Under the pieces are notes generated by a model, which had not been told where the DNA came from, made no database searches, and saw nothing but the letters and a program-made list of their open reading frames with translations. Made by a program: the position numbers and the translations under genes. DNA of 64,000 nucleotides from Acholoe squamosa (lineage: Eukaryota > Annelida > Polychaeta > Phyllodocida > Polynoidae): contig OX439047.1 in NCBI GenBank assembly GCA_949317995.1, positions 32,216,950-32,280,949 on the forward strand. Reading direction: 5' to 3'. Positions 36,246-49,203 of this stretch are shown piece by piece (position 1 is the stretch's first letter; each line of letters begins with the position of its first letter).

Positions 36246-36560
36246 CTTACATCCATGTTCAAAAGGTCACCAGTGAGGTCTCCCATACGTCAGTGAGGTC
36301 TCCCACACGTTGGTTAGGTCCCCCACACATCAGTGAGGTCTCCCACACGTCAGTGAGGTCTCCCACACGTCAGTGAGGTCTCCCACACGTCAGTGAGGTC
36401 TCCCACATGTCAGTGAGGCCTCCCACACATCAGTGAGGTCTCCCACACGTCAGTGAAGTCTCCCATACATCAGTCAGGTCTCCCATGCATTAGTGAGGTC
36501 TCCCAAACATCAGTGAGGTCTCCCCCATGCCAGTGAGGTCTCAGTGTGGTCTCCAACACG
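36246..36560 (+). repeat. 20-bp minisatellite in the LTR element
   Basis: About 15 imperfect direct copies of GTCAGTGAGGTCTCCCACAC. Units abut without unique spacers. Confidence 0.9.
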
Positions 36561-36729
36561 TCAGTGATACCTACAACACAACAGTGACCCCTGCAACCCA
36601 TTAGAGGGTCACCAACCTGTCCAGGTATTTATATCTCACAGGACATCGGTATATCTCATAGGATGTCTGTACATCTCATAGGATATGTATGCACCCCATT
36701 GGATGTGTATGCACCCTACAGTGCATTTG

Positions 36730-36860
36730 TAAAACCCATCAGGAACATTACCAAGCCATATGTGACGTTCCCAAGCCATATGAGACGTTCCCAAACCATA
36801 GGGGACGTCCCCAAACCATATGTGACATCCCCAAGCCACATGTGACGTAACCATTCACAG
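36730..36860 (+). repeat. 20-bp minisatellite, CCAAGCCATATGTGACGTTC
   Basis: About six imperfect copies (CCCAAGCCATATGTGACGTT type). Produces open frames on both strands that are not genes. Confidence 0.8.
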
Positions 36861-37275
36861 AGGACACTTATACACCTCATAGGATGTCTACACGCTCCAC
36901 AGATATCCATACAGTGAGTACATAACAATTATTCAAGCACATGGAACCACCTACTGTCTGACCCTACTCATGATAGAAGGAAAATTCTGATATGATTTGA
37001 ATCATTAGAACTATTTACCCAGGCTCATAGGAAAGTTGTACAACCCAAAGCACATTTGCACAACTCACAGGAAATTTATACAAGTCATAGCATGTTTGTA
37101 CAAATCATAAGAAATTTGTACAACCCATAAGTGACCTTACTCAACCATAAGTGACATTACCCAACTATCAGTGACGTCACTCAACCATCAGTGATTCCTC
37201 ACCAGTGCTGTCATAAGTTATCTCATCCAACACGATGAGTAATACCAAAACAGGAACTCCATCAAGGTTGACTCC

Positions 37276-37368
37276 ATGCCACCTCCTCAACCCCAGTCAG
37301 GAGACATCACAGTTGAGGAACTACAGGAGGTACTCAAGCCTCTGCTGGCCCTACTACACCAGGAGAAC
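37276..37368 (+). pseudogene. Short gag-like remnant, speculative
   Basis: An ATG opens MPPPQPQSGDITVEELQEVL followed by KPLLALLHQEN and a stop. A Pro/Gln-rich start and amphipathic Leu-rich helix would suit the N-terminal part of a retroelement Gag, and the location (about 1.1 kb after the 5' LTR) fits. No zinc knuckle or protease follows. Could be chance. Confidence 0.15.
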
Positions 37369-37599
37369 TAGAGGGTCACAGCGCCAATGGGCCAGTGCAC
37401 TGTGGCACTCAATATCAAACAACATCATCTACACCAAGTCTACACCTAGAACAATTAGAAACTGTTGCTCACAGAGCAGAGACATTACCCCATTTCAATC
37501 ATGGATTGTATACCATCAACAGATGCATCACAAAGGATATGGGTGAGAGTACCAAAATTTCTGTACACTTCAAAGTGGCTGTATAACTGCTAAATTCTA

Positions 37600-40090
37600 T
37601 GTAAACCTTGACACAAGTTGTTTGAATGAAACAGATACCATTGTAACCTGTATCAAAATTGTCCTCAAACCAAATCAAGTAAAAATGAAAAAAAAAAGAA
37701 CAGCAAACTCCAACTATGCCATTTATAGCATTCAAATTATTGAAGTTCAAAATTTTCAAATCATATCAGAATCTCCTTTGCATATATTTCAAAATTTCAC
37801 TAACCCACTATTCTAGGTATCGACTTGCCCAAAGTATTTATATTTTGTTTCAAAAAAAAAGAGGGGGAAAAAATCCTAAAGTCAGTTCATCTAGGCAGGG
37901 AAATTATCACCACCAACTCTTAATAAAAAAAAAACAAAAAAAAAACGGCAATTCTAGAATATAACACCCATCGTATGATTTTTAAGAGAGAATGAAGTCC
38001 TAGTCATCATCATAAAGAGGGACACCATACCAATCTTTGACTATTGAAAAGAAAAGAAATTTTTTGAAAAAAAGGGTATTGTAGAAATTCCGTTTCATTC
38101 TCAAAATCATGTAGAAGGGAAGTTGTGGAAATATTCCTGGAAGAAAACCTTCTATTAAAGGAATCAGAAAATCAAAAAAAAAATGATTATATTTGAAAAA
38201 AAAATTATCAAATTCTCTTATCATGGAAAAGAATGAAAAAATGAAGAAAATGTTATTACAGAAATTTCTTCAAGTATTGACAAATGAAAAATCTTTCTTT
38301 GAGAATATTCCATAAAAAATATTTCAAATCTATTTTGAAAAAAAAAGAGAGAAAGAAAAAATCTCCAAATATTCTTATTGAAAAGGAGAAATTATTCAAA
38401 AATATCTTTGATGAAGAAAATCTTTCTGAGAGAAAAATTAATATCTAAAATTTTCCAATGTGAAAAAAAAAAGAAATTAGAAAAATGCGAAATCAGAAAA
38501 AGAAGAGAAGAAGGAAAATTGTTGATACTACTCTGAACCTGAAACTTAAAAAAAAAGGTAACAAACAAAATATCTATATTGGTTCGAGGAGTGACAGAGT
38601 GTAACAGACGAGTATATGGACTCGGGCTCGCTGTCCTAAGATGCGGCCTATTTATTGATAAAGAAAAGAAAAATAAAGTCCAGCATAACAGCAAACAGCT
38701 CACAACCAACATGGACCTGATTGTATGACATCACAAACATGTGACCCAACTGTGGTGTCCTAGTTTGACACCAGAGGTAGTGCCAGTGCCGAGACCATAT
38801 TCCCAATGATGTCTCATTTTAAAGATCTTGAGATGAACTTTGATAATGAATTTCCTTGCAGAGGGGTGTTTTTGCTTGCCTGGTCACATATTACCCACTA
38901 CAACATAATTAGGGTATTAACAACTGCATTAGTTAATTGAAGAATTACAATTTTCTAAAAACGAAATCTCACAATGTGTCAATTTAGAAACAATCTGCTC
39001 AAATTTATATCATAAGTAACATAAAGATACGAGTACTGAATTTACTTTCAAATCAAACCCAGAGAGTTTACCTCTCCATAATACACCAAGCATTAGGTGT
39101 CAAACTTATTTTTTTCATGCATGAGAAAATTCTCAAAACTGTATAATCAATTGTTTCCAACGATCAAGTATACATAAATATGCAACAGTACACTTTAAAC
39201 TTAAGTTGTACAAAAACAGCAGTTGTATACTGACCAAAGGTTTATTATGGAAAATGCGCCATTCAATAAACCAAAATGGAATGATAAAATTAACTTATAT
39301 CATGTAGAAAATGTGCAAGGTTCCACCTTGTACACCAAAAAAAACTATAAGAAAGAAAGTAAGTGTACTTGTACAAAATCATGTATGTGTACCAAAAATT
39401 GAACTATCTAAACTGTTATTCGATGCATTGCATGAATGATTAATAATTATGAAGATTGATCTTTCAGAAACACCTCTAGAGTCAAATATAGCCACCACTA
39501 GACTCACATAATGAATGCATTAAGGCCAGTCATAGGCATTGGCCCACTGCATTTAGAAGACAAAAAGCCATAAGATTCACAGTCATTATTGATGTATAGT
39601 ATCAAAATCTATACTATTCTCACAAAATCTTGATGATTAATACGCACATACGCGTACAATTGTACAAAATAATTCAGGAAATGTACAAATTTCAAATAGT
39701 ATATATGAAGCATGCAAGGTAGATAACTCAGACAGTTTTTGTACCAAAATTGACCACTTGTATACTATACCAAGGTTTACTTAAAGAAACACACTTTGGG
39801 TAACCAAGAAATTGATAAAAATGAAACGTGTAAAATGTAGAAAAGTATAAGAAAACCTTATACACAAAAAAAAAGAATATATTCAAAACTACTCGCGATA
39901 GGTATTAAAATGTAAGTAGTTACTTAAGATACTGACCAAATAATCTTTTACAGGAACATGTACTCAAGAAGCATACCAGCGGTATGCTCCATAAATGCTA
40001 GGAAAAAGTAAATTAGAGCAGTGGCCCACTGCCAAAATTGCCAATTAATACACCCATAGAGCAAAATTCCAGAGTAACTCAGAGACAAAC
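37600..40090. other. A-rich non-coding interior of the LTR element
   Basis: Many A runs and degenerate GAAAAT words with no long frame. Nothing resembling reverse transcriptase, RNase H or integrase was seen. Confidence 0.6.
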
Positions 40091-40149
40091 AAGCCTAGTG
40101 TACATAAAGTACTCCGTTTTTCCGGTCCTCGGAAAAATTTGTCTCAAGA

Positions 40150-40450
40150 AATGTTATGTTGTAAATTGTATGTTTGCACACTAGATTGTACATTTGTACC
40201 CAATCACATGCTAAAATTGTATGTCGCACACTAGATTGTATGTTTGTACCCAATTTTTGCACATTCGTATGCAATTGTACACTAATTTGTATTTTTGTAC
40301 GCCTATTTATATTTTTGTTCACTAATTTGTATGCTGAGTGTCAAGTTGTACATTTGTACCCCAATTTTGCACATTTGCACAAAATTGTACAGAAATTTGT
40401 ATCTTGTACCCAAATTTTGCACACCTGTATGCATATACACCCATTTTTCG
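40150..40450 (+). repeat. Degenerate TTGTACATTTGTACCCAATT repeat
   Basis: Irregular direct repetition of TTGTACATTTGTACCCAA and TTTTGCACATTTG words. Generates Cys/Phe-rich frames that are not genes. Confidence 0.7.
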
Positions 40451-40747
40451 AAAAAGGCAACTTCAAGCCATGTTGTACGTCAAGCATACTTAGGTCTGTT
40501 TGGCATCCAAACCAGAAAGTTGCACAATTTACGGTTATACGCCTAGAGTTAAGGAAATGTATTTTTACCCAAAAACAAAAATGTTGTACATACTGATAAG
40601 CTCTACCACAAAATTTGTATTTGAAGCACTCCCTATTACTTCAAATCCACTCACACAATTGTATGTCAAGGTAAAAAAAAAAATAAATTTGTATATCACA
40701 AGGCGAATAGTCGGAGATTCACAATTTTTCCCAGAGGGGGGAACCAT

Positions 40748-41709
<962 letters not shown>

Positions 41710-42612
41710 CATGCACAATTAATAGTATGACAAATGGTCTAGTATGCACTCCTGTGTTCAAATGAGCATAGGGCTGCAGTAAGGGATGAGTCATCTATTG
41801 CCGGGTAGGGGGGTTTGTTAAATTTTGAAAAAGACTCCCTCAGCAGGGGGGGAACCCAATAAACCTTCACACTGGGGGGGGGGTCAAAACTAAATATGGG
41901 CAGTTCAAATACCCATTGCAACGCATCAACATGTTTATCTGATTTTTGGGGGGGTCATTTTGGCCCCCCACCTGGCAATAAATGACACATCCCTAACTAT
42001 ATAAAGGTGATCCCACCTGGTTACACGGTCACACACATGGTCAATTCTCATGAAAATGGATCATAGTTTGAAATTAGGTCAGTGGTCATTATTCTGCATC
42101 CTGCTTATTTTTTCTAGGAGCCCATATATACAATGTACAATACAATTAATTGGAATAATCTTGCAAAATCAAAGCATAGGCTAGATCAAAAATGCATAGA
42201 TGTTATGATCCCACAATTTCTCAGAGGATGATTGAGGCCAGGGATGCTATATAGGAAGCCTCCTCAACATCTGTGAGTGGCCTTGGGTCAAGACCTTTTG
42301 GTTCATTAGTCTATATATAGAGAATAGTTATGTGAGTACAAAGCAAAGAGCACAGATTGGCTACATTTGAGCAACGGAGTGCAGAGGGCAGCAGCTAAGA
42401 CTACCCACTAATTATTCACATAGAGGGCTATCATACAAGCACCCCTTATTGAGTCACTGCTCTGGTGGCTATTTAGCCAGTAGGCAGTATGATCACCCAG
42501 TAATGTAGCCAGCTATTTGGTCACTATGGCCAAAATCCTAAGATCAGCTGGTAAGATTTGGCCCATCTCCAGTCGTAGCTGGCTGAACCTGTCGTAGAAT
42601 CTATTGAAACAA
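41710..42612 (+). repeat. Right part of tandem unit 1
   Basis: Continues from the LTR insertion point (ATGGTCTAGTATGCACTCCT) and ends at CTATTGAAACAAGGTCCAGG. Corresponds to 42841-43802 of unit 2. Contains G-run MITE copy B (about 41780-41992). Confidence 0.75.
41780..41992. mobile_element. G-run MITE, copy B
   Basis: Inverted ends GTAAGGGATGAGTCATCTAT and GTTAGGGATGTGTCATTTAT (the latter on the minus strand) with G8 to G11 runs inside. Confidence 0.65.
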
Positions 42613-42626
42613 GGTCCAGGATCCCG

Positions 42627-43458
42627 TTTCAATAGTTTCCATGACAGGATGGCCTCAAATCGTAGTGGAAGTTATAAGAAATGACTCCATACCAGTGACT
42701 ACATAGTGAGCTGCAGTACAGGCCTCAAAATAGTAGCTGCTATTTATTCAACTACTGACTCAATACCCACAACTATGAAGTCATAGCACCCGGTCTCAGG
42801 AGCCACTATTGGCTACATAGTGATCAGTCATACCTCCTTCATGGTCTAGTAAGCACTCCTGTGTTTTCTTGTCAGGTGGGGGGCTTGTTAAATATAGGGG
42901 GGCTATTTTGAAAATGACTCTCTTGGTGTGGGGGGCAAAGCCCAATAAACCTTCACACTGAGGGGGGTCAAAACTTAATATGGGCAATTCAAATGCCCAT
43001 TGTAACGTGTCATTCCACGCGTGTATATATGATTTGGGGGGGCATTTTGCAGAATCAGTTCTTACGGGGGGTCACAATCATTTTTGTCAGAAAAAAAAAT
43101 CTGCCCATCTGCCAAAATCCATCAAGCCCCCCACCTGGCAATAAATGACTTGTCCCTAACTATATAAAGGGGATCCCACCTGGTTACATGTCACACACAT
43201 GATCAATTCTCATGAAAATGGATCATAGTTTTATATAATGTCAATGGTCATGATTCTGTATACTGCTTATTTTTTCTAGGAGCCATATGTATAATGTACA
43301 ACATAATTAATTGGAATAATCTTGCAAAATCAATGCATAGGCTAGATCAAAAATGCATAGATGTTATGATCCCACAATCTCTCAGAGGATGATTGAGGCC
43401 AGGGGTGCTACATTTAGGAAGGCTCCTCGACCTCTGTGAATGGCCTTTTGGATCATTA

Positions 43459-43518
<60 letters not shown>

Positions 43519-43802
43519 CTTATATAATTTTGAAGCAAAGAGCACAGATTAGCTACATTTGAGCAAAGGAGTGCAGAGGGCAGCAGCTAAGACTACCCAC
43601 TAATTATTCACATAGAGGCTACCATACAAGCACCCCTTATTGAGTCACTGCTCTGGTGGATATTTAGCCAGCAGGCAGTACAATCACCCAGTAATGTAGC
43701 CAGCTATTTGGTCACTATGGCCAAAATCTTAAGATCAGCTAGTAAGATCTCCAGTCATAGCTGGCTGAACCTGTCGTAGAATCTATTGAAACAAGGTCCA
43801 GG
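42627..43802 (+). repeat. Tandem unit 2 (about 1.2 kb)
   Basis: Uninterrupted version of 35077-35293 plus 41710-42612. Shared phrases include CAAGCACCCCTTATTGAGTC and GAACCTGTCGTAGAATCTAT. Contains a left-truncated G-run MITE copy (about 42870-43160) and a TA array that unit 1 lacks. Confidence 0.75.
43460..43516. repeat. (TA)n microsatellite
   Basis: About 57 bp TA. The homologous position of unit 1 has only CTATATATAGAG. Confidence 0.95.
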
Positions 43803-43914
43803 TGTCAGGATTATTTACAATGCCTGTGACATTTCTAGCTGAAATAGGAAATAGGCGGTAGTGAATTGATAGTTGTGCTTCCGTTGCTTTTTTATTTACA
43901 TCGACACAATATTA

Positions 43915-43916
<2 letters not shown>

Positions 43917-44009
<93 letters not shown>

Positions 44010-44110
44010 ATATCTATCTATCTATCTCTCTATCTATCTATCTATTTATCTCCCAACCTGTCTATATACCTCTCTATCTATCTTTCAATTAATTTATCTA
44101 CCCATATATC
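43917..44110. repeat. Compound (CT)n-(CTAT)n microsatellite
   Basis: About 80 bp CT followed by about 110 bp imperfect CTAT. It yields Leu/Ser and Ile/Tyr low-complexity frames that are artefacts. Confidence 0.95.
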
Positions 44111-44249
44111 TATATCTCTGTTTCTTTTGCCTTTCTTGCTCTCTGTCGCAAGTCGTCCTAAGTATAAGTCATGGCTAACATATGAATGATGGTGCCCATG
44201 CAGAAAAAAGTACGGGTACTTCTTAGGATTGAAAAGTGCCTCGGAGTGA

Positions 44250-44843
44250 CAGGGCCAGTCGGAACTGTTTCGCCATTTGACACAACTTTGGCAGATTGAC
44301 AGACGGGAACAGAGGCAAATTTTGAGTAGCAAATTGCCCACAGTGCCAGTGGATGGAGAAATGTTACATCAAAAGTTACTTGTCCGTAATGTGATTTATA
44401 TTCGTTTTACTGGATACATAAGACAGCAAAGAAATTACCCCCTAATAAAGGTAATAAGAGGAGTGCCTATTCTACATCAAAGCAACATTTTTGCTTATAA
44501 GCCATTATGCTCGTGTGGCAATACCTCTTATGTGAGCCCAAATGAAGGAGGAATTCTTGCTTCATTCCTTATGATTCTACTTTCATGGAAGATTGGATTG
44601 AACCTACATCGAATTATAGATTTCATTATGCAACTGATAGCAATTGGCGACATGTATAAACTCCATATCTCAAGGGCATTGACACAATATAAACGACTCA
44701 AAAGTCTGAATGACAGAAAGTCATCAGGACATAAGACGGAAAGGTCGTTCAAATTGTGCTTACAAACAACCTATCAATGTGTAGTGAAACAATCCTACTC
44801 TTCTCTTTTCGTGTTTAAATGTTTTCAAATGAAAAGCAGGTAA
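44250..44843 (+). CDS. Unidentified long open frame (about 197 codons)
   Basis: Open from just after a TGA at 44247-44249 to the stop at 44841-44843. The first ATG is at 44361, leaving 160 codons. At this base composition a frame of this length is unlikely by chance. A splice donor AAGCAG|GTAAGG lies at 44839/44840, just before the stop, so it could be an internal or first exon. The sequence has a hydrophobic stretch (GILASFLMILLSW) and a basic C-terminal part but no family I recognise. It follows a microsatellite and could be a decayed mobile-element frame. Confidence 0.3.
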   Translation, partial: QGQSELFRHLTQLWQIDRREQRQILSSKLPTVPVDGEMLHQKLLVRNVIYIRFTGYIRQQRNYPLIKVIRGVPILHQSNIFAYKPLCSCGNTSYVSPNEGGILASFLMILLSWKIGLNLHRIIDFIMQLIAIGDMYKLHISRALTQYKRLKSLNDRKSSGHKTERSFKLCLQTTYQCVVKQSYSSLFVFKCFQMKSR

Positions 44844-45479
44844 GGCCTATGCACAAAAGATGAAACTGCAAATTTTGAGGATTATGTCAATGACCTACTT
44901 GCAATGGGAATTGCTATAGTAAAGGTGAGTTGCTTACAATGAATATGTTCCCCACCTGTGAGCTACTAGGGCCAGGGTAAGGCTGAGCTATCGGTATGAA
45001 GCTCGGGGCAGCTGACTCCACCTGGGCCAGCATGGGCTAATGGGTGGTTGGGGATTACTTGGTAGAGTTGCTGGTTTCTATTTGGGTGGTGACGGCTGGG
45101 ATTGTTGTATGAGTGTATCTCTAGATTTAGGAAAATAGAAACCATGGGGCTATGGCCCCAAAATGGAGGCACAGTTGTTACTTAACTAAAAAGGATACAC
45201 TGCGTTTCGTTAACATTATCCAACCTGCTCCTACTCAGTAACCAGTTTGATAAAATTAGAGTTTACCACAGTACAAAAAGCAATATCAGAAAATAATAAG
45301 GCTCAAGACAGTGCATGGACATAAGGCAAATTTCTCAATATCATACATTTAAACGCTAAAACATATAACTCGAGTCTTGGCTCCTTTACAGTAAGATTTC
45401 ATCACAAACACAGCCCTACAAGTAACATAGTAGCATATATCTAAGCATGGTCGGAAGGGGGCTTCCCTAGCCCACTTAA

Positions 45480-45642
45480 AAGGGTCTATATCTCCTCTTT
45501 CCTATCCCCTCAGGATGTGTGTGGTGCACATATGCGCGGGCACTGACACATTCCTCTGTTAAATTATCTACCTGTGAAGCACGGGATAGCCACTTAGTGC
45601 CGCTAAAGTGCTGTAAAACACAAATCAATCAATCAATCAATC
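45480..45642 (+). repeat. LINE/SINE-type 3' tail ending in (AATC)n
   Basis: The sequence AAGTGCTGTAAAACACAAAT followed by four or five AATC units is typical of retroposon 3' ends in animals, where a short hairpin region precedes a 3-5 bp tail repeat. Only the 3' part is recognisable. Confidence 0.5.
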
Positions 45643-45839
45643 ATGGTCGGAAGGAATTTCAAACAGCTAAATGAGCAACACCTTCAGAAACTCACCTTGA
45701 AATCTGCAGCAGCAATTTAAGAGACCCCTGCTCTGTCCTTTTGTAATGTACAGCCCGAAAGCCCAGTAGGTGGTATATGTATAGGTGAAAACTCAGGTAC
45801 ACAGAAGCTTACTCCACACTGGGATGCAATCCGTCGCAG

Positions 45840-46060
45840 TTCACTCCTAACTACTGCAGCGCCCTCCGCGGAACGCAGGGGTTATTTATTTCCGGAAGCC
45901 CCGGAAGTTGTTGGCCGCCCACGTCTGGTGGCGCCCCTCTCTCGCCACTTTCCCCCAGATGTTCCTGGCTGCACTCTTATCTAAAGCTTTGTACTTGTAG
46001 AGTGTTGTGCTGGAAATCTTCCCAGTTAAGAGAGAGCGAGAGAGAGAGATTTCCAGGGGG
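45840..46060. promoter_or_regulatory. GC-rich block with paired ETS-type sites
   Basis: A locally GC- and CpG-rich patch in AT-rich DNA holds TTCCGGAAGCCCCGGAAG (about 45890-45908), two head-to-tail CCGGAAG words matching the ETS/GABP core. Such pairs mark TATA-less promoters in animals. A minus-strand frame of 64 codons overlaps but is not clearly a protein. No gene could be attached. Confidence 0.25.
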
Positions 46061-46402
46061 TTAGACACAGTATATTGCATTACTGAGACGCACAGAAAGT
46101 ACTAAAAAAACAGGTGACACTCAGAATGGGCTAGTCCCACTCACAACCATTGCCCCAATCACTTAGAATGCCTGTATTATTGTTAGTGCTACCTACCCCT
46201 TGTTGTTTTAATGTCAATTAAGTCCAAATACCTGTAGTATTTCACATTTCCTTGTTGAGGTGAAGACCTGCATGGACCCATTAAACCACCATTACTGATT
46301 AATGACCCAAATAGTTGTACTCACCTGATTCCCTCTAAGGGAGCGACCCTTGCTTCAAAGGCCCTTATTTTCCCTCCAAATCTAGGGTCACTATAGACTG
46401 TA

Positions 46403-46978
46403 AGCGGGACTGGAGCTGGTTCTTGGTGACAGGCACTGATATGGCTCTAGACCCCTAAAATCGACATGGCGACATGAGGATTTTTTGGCCTAGTTACTTG
46501 AGACATGGCCAATTCCTTAAAATTGACACAGTGACATGGCAATTTCTTAAAATCGACATGGTGACATGGCAATTTCTTAAAATCGACATGGTATCATGCC
46601 CATTTCTTAAAATCGACATGGGACATGGGGACCCCCCATCAAGGGCCCAACTGATAAGAGCTGATAGGATGGAACCAGCATGTCCCTGGAAGCGGGACTG
46701 GAGCTGGTTCTTGGTGACAGGCACTGATATGGCTCTAGACCCCTAAAATCGACATGGCGACATGAGCATTTTTTGGCCTAGTGACTTGAGACATGGCCAA
46801 TTCCTTAATATTGACACGGTGACATGGCAATTTCTTTAAATCGACATTGTGACATGGCAATTTCTTAAAATCGACATGGTATCATGCCCATTTCTTAAAA
46901 TCGACATGGGACATGGGGACCCCCCATCAAGGGCCCAACTGATAAGAGCTGATAGGATGGAACCAGCATGTCCCTGGA
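46403..46978 (+). repeat. 288-bp tandem duplication
   Basis: Two head-to-tail copies (46403-46690, 46691-46978) starting AGCGGGACTGGAGCTGGTTC and ending CATGTCCCTGGA. The period is 288 bp at both ends of the unit. The interior is the GACATGG/TTTCTTAAAATCGA array, the inverse of 1440-1665. Confidence 0.9.
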
Positions 46979-47397
46979 AGTGGGTGTTACCCAGGGACAA
47001 GGTACCCATCATGATCAGTTGGGTTTACCTCAACCAGTGAAATTCAAAATGGTGGACACACAGGACGTCCATACTAAGCCCTATACAGCCTGTCTCTGCT
47101 ACTGAGTGAATAAACCTTGTGGGTGTACTGTGGTGTGGAGGACATAGCCACATACCCACCTATAAATGATAAGTGCTATTAGATGTATAGTCTACATAGC
47201 AAACAGTAAAGGTATATATGTACTACCTGTATGATAAACAGGCATACTTATGTATGGGCAGTGTGTACAGTGATTGACCAGTGCTCTCTGCAATTGTCAT
47301 GGGTGAATGAACACCCTGAAAACTTACTGCTCCCTTGACCTTATTACCCACAAACACTGCAGGGGGTGGCTGCCATTATGTAAACACTGGATCTGAG

Positions 47398-47526
47398 CGG
47401 TATTCATTAGCCACACGCCAGCCACGCCGCGGGCGCCACAGGCGCACCTCCTCTCTAGCTGGAGTGCGAGCACGTTCAGGTCCGGGCGCACGCCAATGGC
47501 TGGGCGTGCCGCCTATTGAATACCCC
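47398..47526. mobile_element. GC-rich MITE, about 130 bp
   Basis: Inverted ends GGTATTCATTAGCC and GGTATTCAATAGGC enclose CpG-rich DNA (GCCACGCCGCGGGCGCC). The open frames on both strands are by-products of its composition. Confidence 0.5.
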
Positions 47527-47529
47527 TCA

Positions 47530-49200
47530 GGTGTCCCATTGGGGATGGAAATACACTGCATGGGAATAGTTGAGGGCTGGACACAGAATAAATGATTGAG
47601 CCCAAGGACAAGGTATATACTACCAGGCACATACATGAAAACAGTGGGTACATGCTTTAGTTGCTGAGTGCAAGGGTTTTGAAAATGTGTCACCTGTTTT
47701 TACTATGACTTACTTTCCAGCTGTGAACAAAGTATCACAGCTGGATACTCAGGCTACAGGGGGGGGGGGTGTACAGACAGGACACAGCAGTGAGTGACTT
47801 CTGCTGAAGATGGCAGAATCCTATTGGTGAAATACTAGTACTTATGTAATTCACTGTTGTCATCTGGAACTTACCTGGTGTGGGATTCTGGCCATATGGA
47901 ATATTGAGGATGGCCAGGTTATCAAGATATATACGGTCCCAACATGTCTGTAGCAAAAATGATATTGTCAAATCCCGTGACATTTCCCCAGTCTGTCACC
48001 AATGCCTGTCTTAAAATGAAAAGAATGCTTGATACCCCAAATCATCACGAATGTTAGTATCATTTTGTTAATTCAATTTTCAAGATTTATTAACCATAGA
48101 TCAACAATTCACTTTATGTATTCATTAAGTAAATGTTTGATTCAATTGTAACAGAATAACCAAAACTCACTTTCGTTGCACCTAAAAGTTAGAGATGGAT
48201 AAAGCATTTTTTTTGTATAAAACATTATTTATAGATGGAGGGACTGCCAGTTATTAACAAAGTAGATTTACAAAGATTAAAATACAATCATTATAGAATA
48301 AGACGTTTATTGGCAGAATGAAGAACCTAAGGATATTGGAAATACTTCTTTTCCCTCAACTCCATAAGAGTCAATGGTATTTAGTTGAGTTAGAGAAATC
48401 AAATAGGCCTTTGATAGCCACTGGTAAGGATCAATTTGCGTTAGAGTGATAATAAAACCAATTTCAGATCAAAGAATATGATTGTGTTATGTATAACATT
48501 TAATCTTTACCGTCAAATGTGGAAAGAGTGAGCCGTGAAGAGCATTACCCCATCGTACAGCACCAAGCAGTTGTCCTGACACGGCTGTGCACCTAATTTG
48601 GATTGTAATGCTTGATTTAATTATAAGAGAAATTCCGAGACTTAATTTGGATTTAGGATAGGTCAGTAGCACACCAAACTCATGGAGACAAGGGTCGAGA
48701 AATGTTCTTATGCAATACATAATTGGAAAGCTCATGCCCTTAAATAAATAAATTTAGAAGTTGATTCTTTTGCTTTTCCCTTGCCTGGGAAAATGCACAT
48801 TCCTGCCAACGTGATGTATTTTGAATATGCAGTTTTCTACCCAATAATTGGAGTGTTACCTATTTACAACCTTACGTGAAGTCAGATGAAAGTTTTGAAC
48901 AATGTTGACTATATAGATGACATTGCAAGGTTGGTGATTAGGATGTGAATCACCAGAGAGGAGCACAGTAGGCTAGTATCTACCGCCAGTATCTGCAACC
49001 AACCTGGAGATGGCAGCACCTACAATGTAAACACCACAATTCTAGGTCGGCAAGGTGGGAGCTGCCTCACATCCAGGCCCCATATCCAGTAGTGTATACT
49101 ACAGCAGCCTACAACTCTGCCTACAACAGGTTCACCTCCTCCAGGGTCTTCACCACCACCAGCAGAGAAGGAGAGGCACCTCATCTGTTATCAACCCCTT
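47530..49200. other. Intergenic and probable upstream region of the FrnE-like gene
   Basis: AT-rich until about 48950, then G+C rises toward the coding exon at 49204. No TATA box was placed. No other gene seen. Confidence 0.4.
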
Positions 49201-49203
49201 AAC

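Noticed and set aside
36246-36560. Regular 20-bp repeats resembling a CRISPR array
   Set aside because: Units abut directly with no unique spacers, and the context is a eukaryotic LTR element.
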